This document shows positions 19,377 through 28,680 of a stretch of DNA of 64,000 bases, piece by piece. This stretch comes from Sphingobacterium chuzhouense. Its GTDB lineage: Bacteria; Bacteroidota; Bacteroidia; Sphingobacteriales; Sphingobacteriaceae. The stretch lies in contig NZ_JACNYL010000001.1 of the NCBI RefSeq assembly GCF_014692525.1, positions 682,001 to 746,000 of the forward strand. Direction: 5' to 3'. The position numbers were made by a program, and so were the translations under genes. The first letter of the stretch is position 1; each line of letters starts with the position of its first letter. Below the pieces are notes generated by a model. The model was not told the origin of the DNA. It searched no databases and was given only the letters and a program-made list of their open reading frames with translations.

Positions 19377-22331
19377 TTATAATTTTTTGTGAATATCTAT
19401 TTCAATAATACTAAGCCTACCTTTTACACCGATATCATCCCGTGCTACGCCGTCATCCAATTTCTTTCCTCCAATTTCGGCGTGCTGATTCTCTGCTGCA
19501 ATAACAGAACTTCCCTTCAACTGGATTTTTATCCGCCGCCCTTGTGTGCGTGGGATTTCCAACGTATAATAACCCAACGTGGTTTTTGTATTTCCATCAA
19601 ACACGAGCTTATCGTCAACAAAAACCTGTAACGGATAACTCCTCGACCTAAAATTGTTCAATTTTAAATCAATCTCATCAATGTCGGATTTTTTGTCTAA
19701 GGTATATTCTATCCAGGCATTTTGTAATGTGCCGTCATTTACCCAGTCTGTCAGTTCATTATCGTCATAGGAGGCTATAGCCATTTCCTGATTTGCGCCA
19801 GCCTGTACTTTCTGTATAGGTAATGTTATCCGTCGTTGCTTTAACGGTTCATCTTGCAAACCATTTCCCCGATCGATGTTGGAAGGCAGCCCTATTCCGG
19901 CATTTTTCACAAAAAGACCGTTTTTTTCGGAAATGGGAGAAACTTCCCAGGAGAGACTATCGGGTAAAAGGCCGTTGGCCTGTGCCCTTATTTTCATTTC
20001 ACCTGATTCTCCGTATTTAGTACGTAACAATATTCTATTTATACCGCCTTCAACAGGCAACGACTCGGAAAGGATATAATTGTTAGGACCTTGTGCGATA
20101 CCTCCTCGCCAGTCCATCGGACCATCCCATGTAAAATCAATCATATTGGTTGCTGTCGGACAACGTTTTCCTTCTTTGTCCAACACTTCTACATCCACTA
20201 AAACCATATCATTGCCGTCGGCATATAGTCCATTGGCTCCATGCGTATAGTTGAGCTTTACTCTATACGGTTCGCCTGCCGTTTGTATTACTTTTTCGTT
20301 CAACACGTTACCGTTTTCATCATACGAACGTGCTTTTAATTCTCCTGCTACAAAAGCTACTTGTGGAAAAGTGAACAAGAACTGATAGGAACGATTGCCA
20401 AAACCTTGACTCTGGCCATTCACAAACAGTTCTACTTTTTCACCTGCACTGACAACATGTATATCTTTTTTGGTATGCGCTGGGTAATTCCAATGTCCGA
20501 TGATATGAAGACCTTTAGCGTCTGGATCGACCCAGCCATCCCACATCACCTGATGTGCATAATACCCATCTTTAGGAATCCGCATAGCGTCTACCTCACC
20601 ACTCCGGCGGTAGTTCTCCTTCCCTCTGTAATGCGTATTGGAGTCAGAGAAGATAATATTCACACCACCCGAACTTACCCGTTTTCCTGTTCCCGGACGT
20701 ACTTTCCAGTATTCCCACCAGCGGCGGATGGTTTCCATGGCATGCTGATCTTGATTCCTGTTGTAATCACTGGCATCGTTGTTTTTATACAGCGGGCCTT
20801 CCCCCTCTTTATGGAAAGGATAGGTATATTCGTCCCAATATTTACGTAATCCTTCATCGCGCATATATTCGGTGGCAATCATCGGATGCCTTGCGCTCTT
20901 ATTGATGTAAAGCATTTCGCCTCCATATTCTGCAAGCTTACTATCCAGCATTTCACGGGATCCGATGGCACGTCCACCATGCGGATCATATTGGTCACGG
21001 ATCGCTATCATTTCCGCCATGTGCTCTTCAGAGATGGATTCGTTCCCACTTTCCCAAAAAATAACGCTCGGACTGTTTCGGTAGTAGATGATCGCATCTC
21101 GCATCAATTCTGTCCGCTGCTCCCATCGGCGGCCTTCTACATCTCTTTCCGCATCTCCGGCAGGTAGCATCTGCATCAGTCCGACACGGTCGCAAGATTC
21201 CACATCTTGGCGCCAGGGAGCAACATGCATCCAACGCACCAGATTCGCGTTACTTTCCACCATCAACTTATTGCTGTAGTCGCTCAACCACGGCGCTACA
21301 GAAAGACCTACTGTCGGCCACTCATTGCTTGTCCGTTGAGCGTAGCCTTTCATCATCAATACACGATCGTTTATAAACACCATACCGTCCCGGAAAGCCG
21401 TTTTACGGAATCCTGTACGCGTATCCACCGCATCAATTGTTTCTCCATCAACCACTAATTTGGTGGTTACGGTATATAAGTAGCCGTATCCCCAATTCCA
21501 GAAATGGACATTGTCCAATGTAGATTGCGCCCGAATAGTTCCTGTTGCTCCGGCTGCCAGTGAAAAAGAATTTTCAAACGTCTGTACGACCGTACCAGCC
21601 GTATCGCGTACCTCCACCACAAATTGTCCTTTAGAAGCTGTAGATGTTTCATTTTTTACTTCAGATTCTACATGGAGATCCAGCCGTTTTTTTGAAATAT
21701 CTATGTTCTGTGCATAAACATATACACCCGTCGTTCCTAAATTGGAATATAATGGCAAGGTTTGGTACGTTCCACCGGTAAAATGAATCCACACATTTTT
21801 GGGGATACCGCCATAATTCGCATTAAAATTCTTATCGTTCCATTGGAAAATGCTATTGGTTGCTTTTTCCCTATATCGCCAATCGTTATCGGTTCGAACA
21901 GCAAGGACATTTTCGCCTTTTTTTACCACATGTTGAGAGATATCTAAACCGGATGCCATGACGCCGTTTTCGTGGCGGCCTATCCATGTACCGTTAAGGT
22001 AAAATTCTGCTCCAAAACGCACACCTTCAAATTCTAAAAACACCTTTTCTTGCGGCACATCATCCGGCAATACGAACGTTTTACGATACCAAACCACGCC
22101 GGTGCTATGTTCATGTATCGGTTTTGCAAAAGCTTCATCTTCATTCCAGGCATAAGGTAACGTAACAGCTCTCCATTCCTTATCATCGAATGTAGGCTGT
22201 TGCGCCTCTTGTAAATCGCCCATATGAATTTTCCATCCCGCGTTAAAACTGTACGTCTGTCGGGATTGTGCAAAAGCCGCGAAACTAAAGACTATTAGGC
22301 AAAACGTACTCCAAAATCTCATTCTTTCCAT
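19377..22331 (-). CDS. GH2 family glycosidase with DUF4982 and C-terminal binding domain
   Basis: Retaining exo-glycosidase of family GH2; members include beta-galactosidases and beta-glucuronidases. Order: Sec signal ending FAAFAQ; sugar-binding beta-sandwich (about 30-190); Ig-like domain; TIM barrel with FRKTAFRDGMVFINDRVLMMKG, acid/base Glu in FWESGNES and probable nucleophile in MIATEYMRDEG; a DUF4982-like domain near 600-690 (HWNYPAHTKKDIHVVS, VELFVNGQSQG); a further Ig-like part; and a discoidin-like domain near 860-960 (ASYDDNELTDW, AWIEYTLDKKSDIDEIDL). The last suggests carbohydrate binding. It is 28 bases after GH105 and 3 before rhaM. A side-chain galactose or glucuronate is the likely substrate; this cannot be settled from sequence. 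Confidence 0.88.
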   Translation of the reverse strand: MERMRFWSTFCLIVFSFAAFAQSRQTYSFNAGWKIHMGDLQEAQQPTFDDKEWRAVTLPYAWNEDEAFAKPIHEHSTGVVWYRKTFVLPDDVPQEKVFLEFEGVRFGAEFYLNGTWIGRHENGVMASGLDISQHVVKKGENVLAVRTDNDWRYREKATNSIFQWNDKNFNANYGGIPKNVWIHFTGGTYQTLPLYSNLGTTGVYVYAQNIDISKKRLDLHVESEVKNETSTASKGQFVVEVRDTAGTVVQTFENSFSLAAGATGTIRAQSTLDNVHFWNWGYGYLYTVTTKLVVDGETIDAVDTRTGFRKTAFRDGMVFINDRVLMMKGYAQRTSNEWPTVGLSVAPWLSDYSNKLMVESNANLVRWMHVAPWRQDVESCDRVGLMQMLPAGDAERDVEGRRWEQRTELMRDAIIYYRNSPSVIFWESGNESISEEHMAEMIAIRDQYDPHGGRAIGSREMLDSKLAEYGGEMLYINKSARHPMIATEYMRDEGLRKYWDEYTYPFHKEGEGPLYKNNDASDYNRNQDQHAMETIRRWWEYWKVRPGTGKRVSSGGVNIIFSDSNTHYRGKENYRRSGEVDAMRIPKDGYYAHQVMWDGWVDPDAKGLHIIGHWNYPAHTKKDIHVVSAGEKVELFVNGQSQGFGNRSYQFLFTFPQVAFVAGELKARSYDENGNVLNEKVIQTAGEPYRVKLNYTHGANGLYADGNDMVLVDVEVLDKEGKRCPTATNMIDFTWDGPMDWRGGIAQGPNNYILSESLPVEGGINRILLRTKYGESGEMKIRAQANGLLPDSLSWEVSPISEKNGLFVKNAGIGLPSNIDRGNGLQDEPLKQRRITLPIQKVQAGANQEMAIASYDDNELTDWVNDGTLQNAWIEYTLDKKSDIDEIDLKLNNFRSRSYPLQVFVDDKLVFDGNTKTTLGYYTLEIPRTQGRRIKIQLKGSSVIAAENQHAEIGGKKLDDGVARDDIGVKGRLSIIEIDIHKKL

Positions 22332-22359
22332 CTAGATTTATCCTCGTTTATATGATCTA

Positions 22360-23514
22360 CTATTTGTCCAATAGTCGATACACTTCGGTACCCGCCAATA
22401 AAAAACATCCGAGTCCGTAGTCTTCAAAATCAGGTACACTCGCGTAACTTACAGGTTGCCCATCCTTAGGTTCTTTTCCCGTCCCTTGGAGATAACCTAA
22501 GAAACCTGATGGGTGTACAGCTTCATTTACCATGACTTTCCATGCTTTCTCCATAGCAGGACGGTAGACAGCAGCGTCCAGAATACCTTGATTAATACCC
22601 CAGGCCATCCCGTATACAAAAAGAGCGGTTCCACTGGTCTCGCGGCCACCGAAATTAGTAGGATCGTGCATACTGACATTCCAGAAGCCATCTTCTCGTT
22701 GCGTAGCCAGAACACCTTCCATAAGATCTTTGAAATCTTGTAGATATTCCGCACGATGCTGTTGGTTTTCAGGAAGAAGATCCAGGACACGTACCAAAGC
22801 AGCTACTACCCACCCGTTTCCACGCGACCAATAACAATCTTCCCCATTGGGTTCCTTATAAGGCGGAACAAAATCTTTATCGCGCCACCATAGTTTATCT
22901 TCTCTATTATATAAACCGCCTCCTTCAACATCTCGTGAATGTACGTACATCTTATACATGTAATCAAAGTATTCCTCGTCATCATACATGACGCCTAGTT
23001 TCGCATAGATAGGCATCGCCATTTGAATAGCATCTATCCAGGTCCAGTCATCCACTTTTCCCGACGCGATGACGAAATCGATATTCTTTTTAATATCCGC
23101 TATGCGTTCCGGCTGCGGATCTATTTCGTAAAGATCCAAGTAGGTTTGGCCGCAGTTTTGATCATCGCCATTTCGGGTTTCGGTACCGTTACGCAATCCC
23201 CATGCATGATTATTTCCCCAGTCTACCGCATAGTCGTAATATCTCTTATCTTGATCAATTTTATACAGTGCCATTAATCCTTCGTAATACACTCCCCTCG
23301 TCCAAATATTACTTGGACGCCAACGGGTGGTATAAATAGGTTTCTTTGTATCTGGCCATTTCTCCATAAAATAATTGTTGGTTCGCCGCAAGATTTCCAA
23401 TACCTCATGCTTGTCCTCTTTTTTGGAAACCAATTGCTTTTTGGATGCACAGGCACTAAAGAGAATGGCCATTAACACCAGCAAACTATACATTGTTCTT
23501 TTTCCGCTACCCAT
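22360..23514 (-). CDS. GH105 family unsaturated rhamnogalacturonyl hydrolase (copy 2)
   Basis: Shorter, YteR-sized member (384 residues) acting on unsaturated rhamnogalacturonan disaccharides made by PL11. Lipoprotein signal with LFSAC22. Motifs: TRWRPSNIWTRGVYYEGLMALYKI near 65-90, DWTWIDAIQMAMPIYAKLG near 155 with the Asp that aligns to the catalytic one of the family, CYWSRGNGWVVAALVRVLD near 240, and GGRETSGTALFVYGMAWGIN near 300. It lies in the same operon as PL11, matching a lyase/hydrolase pair. A 54-base gap before it holds a short repeat (23537-23549) also seen before the first gene of the operon. MGSGKRTMY: the inner ATG is possible but the first gives a normal n-region. Confidence 0.93.
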   Translation of the reverse strand: MGSGKRTMYSLLVLMAILFSACASKKQLVSKKEDKHEVLEILRRTNNYFMEKWPDTKKPIYTTRWRPSNIWTRGVYYEGLMALYKIDQDKRYYDYAVDWGNNHAWGLRNGTETRNGDDQNCGQTYLDLYEIDPQPERIADIKKNIDFVIASGKVDDWTWIDAIQMAMPIYAKLGVMYDDEEYFDYMYKMYVHSRDVEGGGLYNREDKLWWRDKDFVPPYKEPNGEDCYWSRGNGWVVAALVRVLDLLPENQQHRAEYLQDFKDLMEGVLATQREDGFWNVSMHDPTNFGGRETSGTALFVYGMAWGINQGILDAAVYRPAMEKAWKVMVNEAVHPSGFLGYLQGTGKEPKDGQPVSYASVPDFEDYGLGCFLLAGTEVYRLLDK

Positions 23515-23568
23515 ATTTTTGTGATTTTCTTCGATGAGCTCGCAAGCTCGGTTATCTTTTTTGACTTA

Positions 23569-25182
23569 TTATTGATACCGCACATTTCCCCGCTTCTTGT
23601 CCAGTTCTTGATAGGGTATTACGCCGACACGTTTTGCCCACGCGTCATAAACTTGCGATAGCTCCTTTACAACTTCTGGATATTTTTCTTTGACATCGAT
23701 ATTTTCTGTTCGATCGGTCTCGAGATTATAGAGATACCATACATTCTCGGGATATTCCGCCACTAACTTCCATTCCCCTTTCCGAACGGCTTTATTCCCT
23801 TCGTGTTCAAAGCAAATTGCTCGATTTTCTTTTACTAGCTCATTGTCCCAGATCGCCTGCAAAGCTTTTCCTTCCATAGGCTGGATCGCATGTTCCGCTA
23901 ATTCATTCGGATAAGCAGCATCCGCCCATTCCACTACAGAGGGCATAATATCAATCAGGTGCGCAGGTTGGTCAATCTGCAAACCTTTTGGAATATAGTT
24001 AGGACCATAGGCAATAAAACCCGTGGCATTCCCCCCTTCAAATTCCCAATGTTTAAACTTCCGAAAGGGTGTGTTACTCACAACAGCGCCTTCCTTCCCG
24101 TAGGCCGTAAACGATTTCGGATGACTTGCCGGAAAGAAATTAGCAGCCCGGATTTCTTCCGTGAATCCTTGATTGGTTATTGTCTCGTTGCTTGCACCGT
24201 TATCAGATAGAAATAGGAAAATGGTATTCTCTAATTGACCATTTTTACGCAAATGCTCTACTAGCCTACCGACATTTTGATCGATGGCATCTACCATTGC
24301 CGCATACACCGACATACGTTCATCCCAACGCACTTTTTCTTCCCATGAAAGTGATTGCCAATCTCCGATGGTGGTATCTAAAGGCGACAATGTAGCCGAA
24401 GGCGGGAACAAACCCAATGCCTGCTGCTTTTCAAATCTTCGCTGCCGAACAGCTTCCCAACCATCCATATATTTACCTTGATAACGGGCGATATCTTCTG
24501 GTTTGGCATGTAGAGGCCAATGCGGGGCTTGATAAGCTATATATAAAAAGAATGGGTCTGATTTTTTCTCCCGCAGGTGCTGATCTACAAAAGAAATGGC
24601 ATAATCAGTATATGCGTCTGTGCTATAGTAGTCCTGAGGTGGCATTATTTCCTCATTACCCAAGGCAATAGTTAATTTTTGGTTGGGACGATAAGGTCTA
24701 TTCTCAAAATAGCTATTCGCTCCGTCAATGAGACCATAAAATTGATCGAAACCACGCTGTAGCGGCCAGTGTTCCTGCGCCTGCCCTACATGCCATTTCC
24801 CGGTCATATAAGTACCATATCCGGCGCTTCCCAAAACTTCTGCAAGTGTCACTGTCTCACGGTTCAAGTATCCTTGATACGCCGGATAGGGACGTGTATT
24901 CATCATATCTCCTATTCCCGCTTGATGTGGATATACGCCGGTAAGCAACGAAGCTCGAGACGGGCAACAGCGTGAAGCGTTGTAAAAATTTGTCATTTTA
25001 ACGCCCCCCTGCGCCATACTATCCAAATACGGCGTGTGTATTTCCGATCCAAAACAACCTAAATCCGAATAACCCATATCGTCTGCCAGAATTAAGACGA
25101 TATTCGGACGATCGGCACGTTGTGCAAATGCGACTTGTAGAAGAACTAAAAAATAAAGAAGATGGATACTTAAAGTTTTCAT
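23569..25182 (-). CDS. Formylglycine-dependent sulfatase (S1 family)
   Basis: Type I sulfatase hydrolysing a sulfate ester, secreted (signal ending QVAFAQ). The metal-site start RPNIVLILADDMGYSDLGCF has D34-D35. The maturation motif C72-C-P-S-R followed by ASLLTG is the classic C-x-P-S-R site whose Cys is turned into formylglycine, so it depends on a maturase not found in this window. Also TGKWHVG, SDNGAS and a C-terminal sub-domain, length 537, typical of arylsulfatase-like members. It sits within the operon, 19 bases after CE12 and 54 before GH105. Known land-plant pectins are not sulfated, so its target here is unexplained; algal rhamnose-rich glycans or a non-sulfated ester are alternatives. 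Confidence 0.95.
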   Translation of the reverse strand: MKTLSIHLLYFLVLLQVAFAQRADRPNIVLILADDMGYSDLGCFGSEIHTPYLDSMAQGGVKMTNFYNASRCCPSRASLLTGVYPHQAGIGDMMNTRPYPAYQGYLNRETVTLAEVLGSAGYGTYMTGKWHVGQAQEHWPLQRGFDQFYGLIDGANSYFENRPYRPNQKLTIALGNEEIMPPQDYYSTDAYTDYAISFVDQHLREKKSDPFFLYIAYQAPHWPLHAKPEDIARYQGKYMDGWEAVRQRRFEKQQALGLFPPSATLSPLDTTIGDWQSLSWEEKVRWDERMSVYAAMVDAIDQNVGRLVEHLRKNGQLENTIFLFLSDNGASNETITNQGFTEEIRAANFFPASHPKSFTAYGKEGAVVSNTPFRKFKHWEFEGGNATGFIAYGPNYIPKGLQIDQPAHLIDIMPSVVEWADAAYPNELAEHAIQPMEGKALQAIWDNELVKENRAICFEHEGNKAVRKGEWKLVAEYPENVWYLYNLETDRTENIDVKEKYPEVVKELSQVYDAWAKRVGVIPYQELDKKRGNVRYQ

Positions 25183-25201
25183 TATTCGCTGTTATCCTAA
25201 G

Positions 25202-25996
25202 TTATTTTTTCAAATACTTTTTCAATCCTATATCGGAATTTCCTGAAAGATAACCTGCAACTAACGAAGCATTTAACTCCGCCCCCGCTTTCAAGGTATG
25301 GGTATGATCCTTTGCACCAAAAAATGAACTTCCTACTTCTTCTTTTCCTCTTTTTTCATATTCGGCAACAATCAAGTCTTCTAACGGGACAAAAAAAGCA
25401 TCCGCCTGTTCTGCTGCTTCCTTTGCCCATATGGCATAATCTGATCGGATTACTTTATCTCCCTCCCAACGATTACGCGGAATCGGCGAGCAAATAATGG
25501 CGGTTGCCTCCTTATCATGAATATTTTTTACAAATAAGCGTAAATAGTATCCATAGCTATAAACCATTTCTTTTTGGTGCAATAGCGGATTTTTCACTTC
25601 TCGATACTCGTTACCATTTCCTTTGATAGTACCACGCGCCCGCAGCGTGTCCACAATGGGGCTGGCATCATTATGCCCAAATTGCATAATAACGTAATCA
25701 CCCGGCTGGATACTATCCAATACCTGCTGCCACAGTTTCGGATTGTTATAAAATGTCCGGCTACTTGTGCCACCCAGTGCTCTGTTCTGCACATCGATTT
25801 GTTGCGGATTGAAATAGTCTGCTATAAAGCTTCCCCATCCCCACTGACCATTGGAACCATCTCCACGCCCCGTCTTCACGGTCGAATCTCCAATAAGAAA
25901 AAGAGTAGGTCTGTCTTTTTTTCCGACAAAAGAGCATAAACTCCATACCAATAAGACAACGGATAACCCTATAACTATTTTGTTGCTGTGCGTCAT
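25202..25996 (-). CDS. CE12 rhamnogalacturonan acetylesterase (copy 1)
   Basis: SGNH-fold esterase removing acetyl groups from galacturonate in rhamnogalacturonan. Motifs: block I FLIGDST with nucleophile S38, block II NRALGGTSSRTF, block III QFGHND (107-110) and the C-terminal DHTHT, whose D230 and H233 complete the triad. Length 264 is standard. N-terminal hydrophobic segment suggests a signal or anchor. Its ATG overlaps the TGA of the preceding CE12 gene as ATGA, so the two are translationally coupled. Confidence 0.93.
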   Translation of the reverse strand: MTHSNKIVIGLSVVLLVWSLCSFVGKKDRPTLFLIGDSTVKTGRGDGSNGQWGWGSFIADYFNPQQIDVQNRALGGTSSRTFYNNPKLWQQVLDSIQPGDYVIMQFGHNDASPIVDTLRARGTIKGNGNEYREVKNPLLHQKEMVYSYGYYLRLFVKNIHDKEATAIICSPIPRNRWEGDKVIRSDYAIWAKEAAEQADAFFVPLEDLIVAEYEKRGKEEVGSSFFGAKDHTHTLKAGAELNASLVAGYLSGNSDIGLKKYLKK

Positions 25997-26757
25997 TTTA
26001 TATATTTTACTAATGGATGTTGTATATTTTTCAATCCTTCTATAACCGAAGCTGCATTTTCCATAGCTCCATGATAGTTCGTGTGGGTATGATCTCCCGG
26101 AAAATACTTTGCCTTCACCTGTTCCGACCCCATTTTATCATATTTTTTTGCGGTAATTTCATTCAAATCGATGAAAGGTATTTGCTCTTCTTCCGCAATC
26201 TGTCGAGCCCATAAACCAAAGTCCTGATTGGCGCGTTTCACGTGTCCCTGTTCATCCCATTGGTTCCGGGGGATCATAGAAAGCAATACCGGATAGGCAC
26301 CCATCTGTTTAGCTTCCTGTACAAAACGCCGTAAATTTTCACCGTAGGTGTGTACTATTTCCATCTCTCCATTTCCCCAATCCAATGCAATAGAATCTTG
26401 TCCGATGCCCCGTAAAACGCCTCGATAGCCTTGCCGTGTCGTGTCGGGTTTACTTCCCTCGTTGTGCCCAAACTGAATCAGCAAGTAATCTCCAGGTTTC
26501 ATCTTTTCTTTTACTCGATCCCAGCGCCCTTCTTTACGAAAGGTACGTGTACTCCGACCTGCCATAGCATGGTTGGCCACGGCCACTTGTGTTGTATCCA
26601 AAAACGCTCCTAATAGCGAGCCCCATCCCCAATACTCTTGATTGCTATTTCTAACGGTGGAATCTCCAATCAAGTAAATGGTCGGTCGATCCTGTATCCC
26701 GAAAGAGAAGAGACATATACCCAATAATACGATGGTTAATTGTTTTATCATCTGCAT
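25993..26757 (-). CDS. CE12 rhamnogalacturonan acetylesterase (copy 2)
   Basis: Paralogue of the following gene with the same SGNH blocks: YLIGDSTV with S33, NHAMAGRSTRTF, LIQFGHNEGSKPDT (GHNE in place of the GHND seen in its partner) and PGDHTHTNYHGA. Signal peptide at residues 1-21. Length 254. Placed 7 bases after PL11, matching a role in deacetylating the polymer or its fragments so that lyase and hydrolases can proceed. Divergence between the two copies suggests different acetyl positions or chain lengths; this is inference. Confidence 0.93.
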   Translation of the reverse strand: MQMIKQLTIVLLGICLFSFGIQDRPTIYLIGDSTVRNSNQEYWGWGSLLGAFLDTTQVAVANHAMAGRSTRTFRKEGRWDRVKEKMKPGDYLLIQFGHNEGSKPDTTRQGYRGVLRGIGQDSIALDWGNGEMEIVHTYGENLRRFVQEAKQMGAYPVLLSMIPRNQWDEQGHVKRANQDFGLWARQIAEEEQIPFIDLNEITAKKYDKMGSEQVKAKYFPGDHTHTNYHGAMENAASVIEGLKNIQHPLVKYIK

Positions 26758-26764
26758 ATCGCAC

Positions 26765-28663
26765 TTATTTCTTTGTTTTTAACGCTCGACCTGGTTTTAC
26801 AATACGTATATCTGACGCCTTAACTGGCAAAGTCATCCCGGTCCCAAGATAAAAACCGGTGTGAGGCGGTTGATTATAAGCCACATTTTGCCAGGCGACA
26901 CTTAAACGGTATACAGGATCATGCATCAACGTATACAGACGGTGTTCTGTCGGGATAGTTGTCGTATATATCCGTAGCGATTGATTATCATCCGACCGGA
27001 TGATAAGCTCTTCTCGCCAATCGCCCAAGATGTCGGCACTCAAATTCGGTGTACTTTTTGTTCCGTTAATCGATGAAGCGCCTTCTGCCCTAAAAATAAC
27101 ACCTTCTTTATATTTTTCAATATAATTACTGTTCAATAGCTCCCGACTCAAATCACCATCCCACCAGATAAGAAAATTGGCGGAACGCGGTGGTGGTCCC
27201 ACAGGGTTCCCTTCCATATCATACATTACCTTTGAACCTAACCACCACATATAGGCACCTCGATGGTTGGGATCAATATTGGCCGCTACTCCTCTCCCTA
27301 CATCCTGATCAATCGCACCTTTAAAGAGTACCTCTCCTGTTCGGGCGTCACGAAGTGCCGCTCCTACACCTTTCCGGCCACCTTTTAATTCATGTATACC
27401 AAATGCCTCTAATCCCGGTCGATCTGGATCTAAATCGGTTACATGCAACGCATCACCATGGCCCAAGCCGGTTGTATATAGTCCGGTACCATCGTCGTCA
27501 ATACACATCGCACCAAATATGATTTCATCTTTTCCATCTTCATCAACATCGGCGACCGCAAGACTATGATAACCTTGTCCGGCATAAGGATGTTTACCTG
27601 TCTTGGTATCAAAAACCCAACGGCTTACTAGTTTTCCATCTTTAAAATCCCAAGCCGCCAGTGCCGTCCGTTCATAGTAGCCTCGTGTCATAACAAGACT
27701 GGGATTCGTTCCATCCAGATAAGCAATAGCTGCCAAATAACGCTCCGATCGATTCGCGCGCATATCTCCCCAAGCGCGCAGGTCACCCCTTTCAGGCAAG
27801 TAATCCACCGTACTGACCGCCTCTCCGGTACGTCCATCAAAAACCGTAAGGTATTCGGGGCCTTTTAAAATGCGGCCGTAGGTGGATGAGTTACTGTCCG
27901 TATCCCGCCAATCCGCATCGGCATTCCCAATTACCTTTCCAAGACCATCTTTTGTGCCATCTGCTGTTTTGCAAACAAATTCCGCATATCCATCGCCATC
28001 TAAATCATACACCATAAACTGGGTATAATGCGCTCCTTCCCGGATATTTTTTCCGAGATTAATTTCCCAAAGAAACGTACCATCTAATTTATACGCCTGA
28101 AAAATCGGATCAGTAGTAATACCGTTATGGGAATTGTCATGTCCCTTTCCTGTTTGATGTATGATAATTTCATAGGTACCATCGCCATCTAGATCGCCTA
28201 CCGACGCATCGCCCGGAGTATAACCTGTCGGGGTCCGTAATGGAATCTCAAGATACTGTCTTACGGGTGTATTTTTGTCAAGTTTTAGCTCAGCCTCGTT
28301 CTTTTCCTGCTGATTTTGAAGGCTGACCAAGGTATAGGTGACATCGTTCGCTAAATCAACTTGTTTGTCTTCGAAGTTTGTTCCTTTCGTCAAGGGTTGA
28401 TCAGTCAAACGTATCTTTTTCCCTTTTCCGTATTGCCGATAAAGGTGAAAAGGAAGGTTGTACTCGTCTGTTGCGAGCAATCGCCAACTGATGAAGGTAC
28501 TGTTATCCGATGTCTTGACGGCTACTAATCCCCGATCTAAATGTTCCATCAGACGTTGCGCGGACAGGGGTATAGTCATCAATACAACAACACCGACCAA
28601 TACGGTTTTCATTACCGCTTCCCATATAGATGGAATTTTCGTTTTGTTTAGCGTTTTCTTCAT
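26765..28663 (-). CDS. PL11 rhamnogalacturonan lyase
   Basis: Eight-bladed propeller lyase that cleaves the rhamnose-galacturonate link of rhamnogalacturonan I by beta-elimination, with calcium. Motifs: LMEHLDRGLVAVKT and FISWRLLATDEY near 38-70, GDASVGDLDGDGTYEIIIHQTGKG, MVYDLDGDGYAEFVCKTADG, DVDEDGKDEIIFGAMCIDDDG, GHGDALHVTDLDPDRPGLE and ADILGDWREELIIRS. The repeated DxDGDG segments are the calcium-binding blades of the family. Two starts are possible: ATG 28661-28663, or ATG 28610-28612, which gives a cleaner Sec signal (MKTVLVGVVVLMTIPLSAQ) and has GGGAAG 5 bases upstream; I favour the latter but list the longer form. Whether it is endo (YesW-like) or exo (YesX-like) is not decided. Confidence 0.93.
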   Translation of the reverse strand: MKKTLNKTKIPSIWEAVMKTVLVGVVVLMTIPLSAQRLMEHLDRGLVAVKTSDNSTFISWRLLATDEYNLPFHLYRQYGKGKKIRLTDQPLTKGTNFEDKQVDLANDVTYTLVSLQNQQEKNEAELKLDKNTPVRQYLEIPLRTPTGYTPGDASVGDLDGDGTYEIIIHQTGKGHDNSHNGITTDPIFQAYKLDGTFLWEINLGKNIREGAHYTQFMVYDLDGDGYAEFVCKTADGTKDGLGKVIGNADADWRDTDSNSSTYGRILKGPEYLTVFDGRTGEAVSTVDYLPERGDLRAWGDMRANRSERYLAAIAYLDGTNPSLVMTRGYYERTALAAWDFKDGKLVSRWVFDTKTGKHPYAGQGYHSLAVADVDEDGKDEIIFGAMCIDDDGTGLYTTGLGHGDALHVTDLDPDRPGLEAFGIHELKGGRKGVGAALRDARTGEVLFKGAIDQDVGRGVAANIDPNHRGAYMWWLGSKVMYDMEGNPVGPPPRSANFLIWWDGDLSRELLNSNYIEKYKEGVIFRAEGASSINGTKSTPNLSADILGDWREELIIRSDDNQSLRIYTTTIPTEHRLYTLMHDPVYRLSVAWQNVAYNQPPHTGFYLGTGMTLPVKASDIRIVKPGRALKTKK

Positions 28664-28680
28664 ATCAGGTCTGTTTACAA

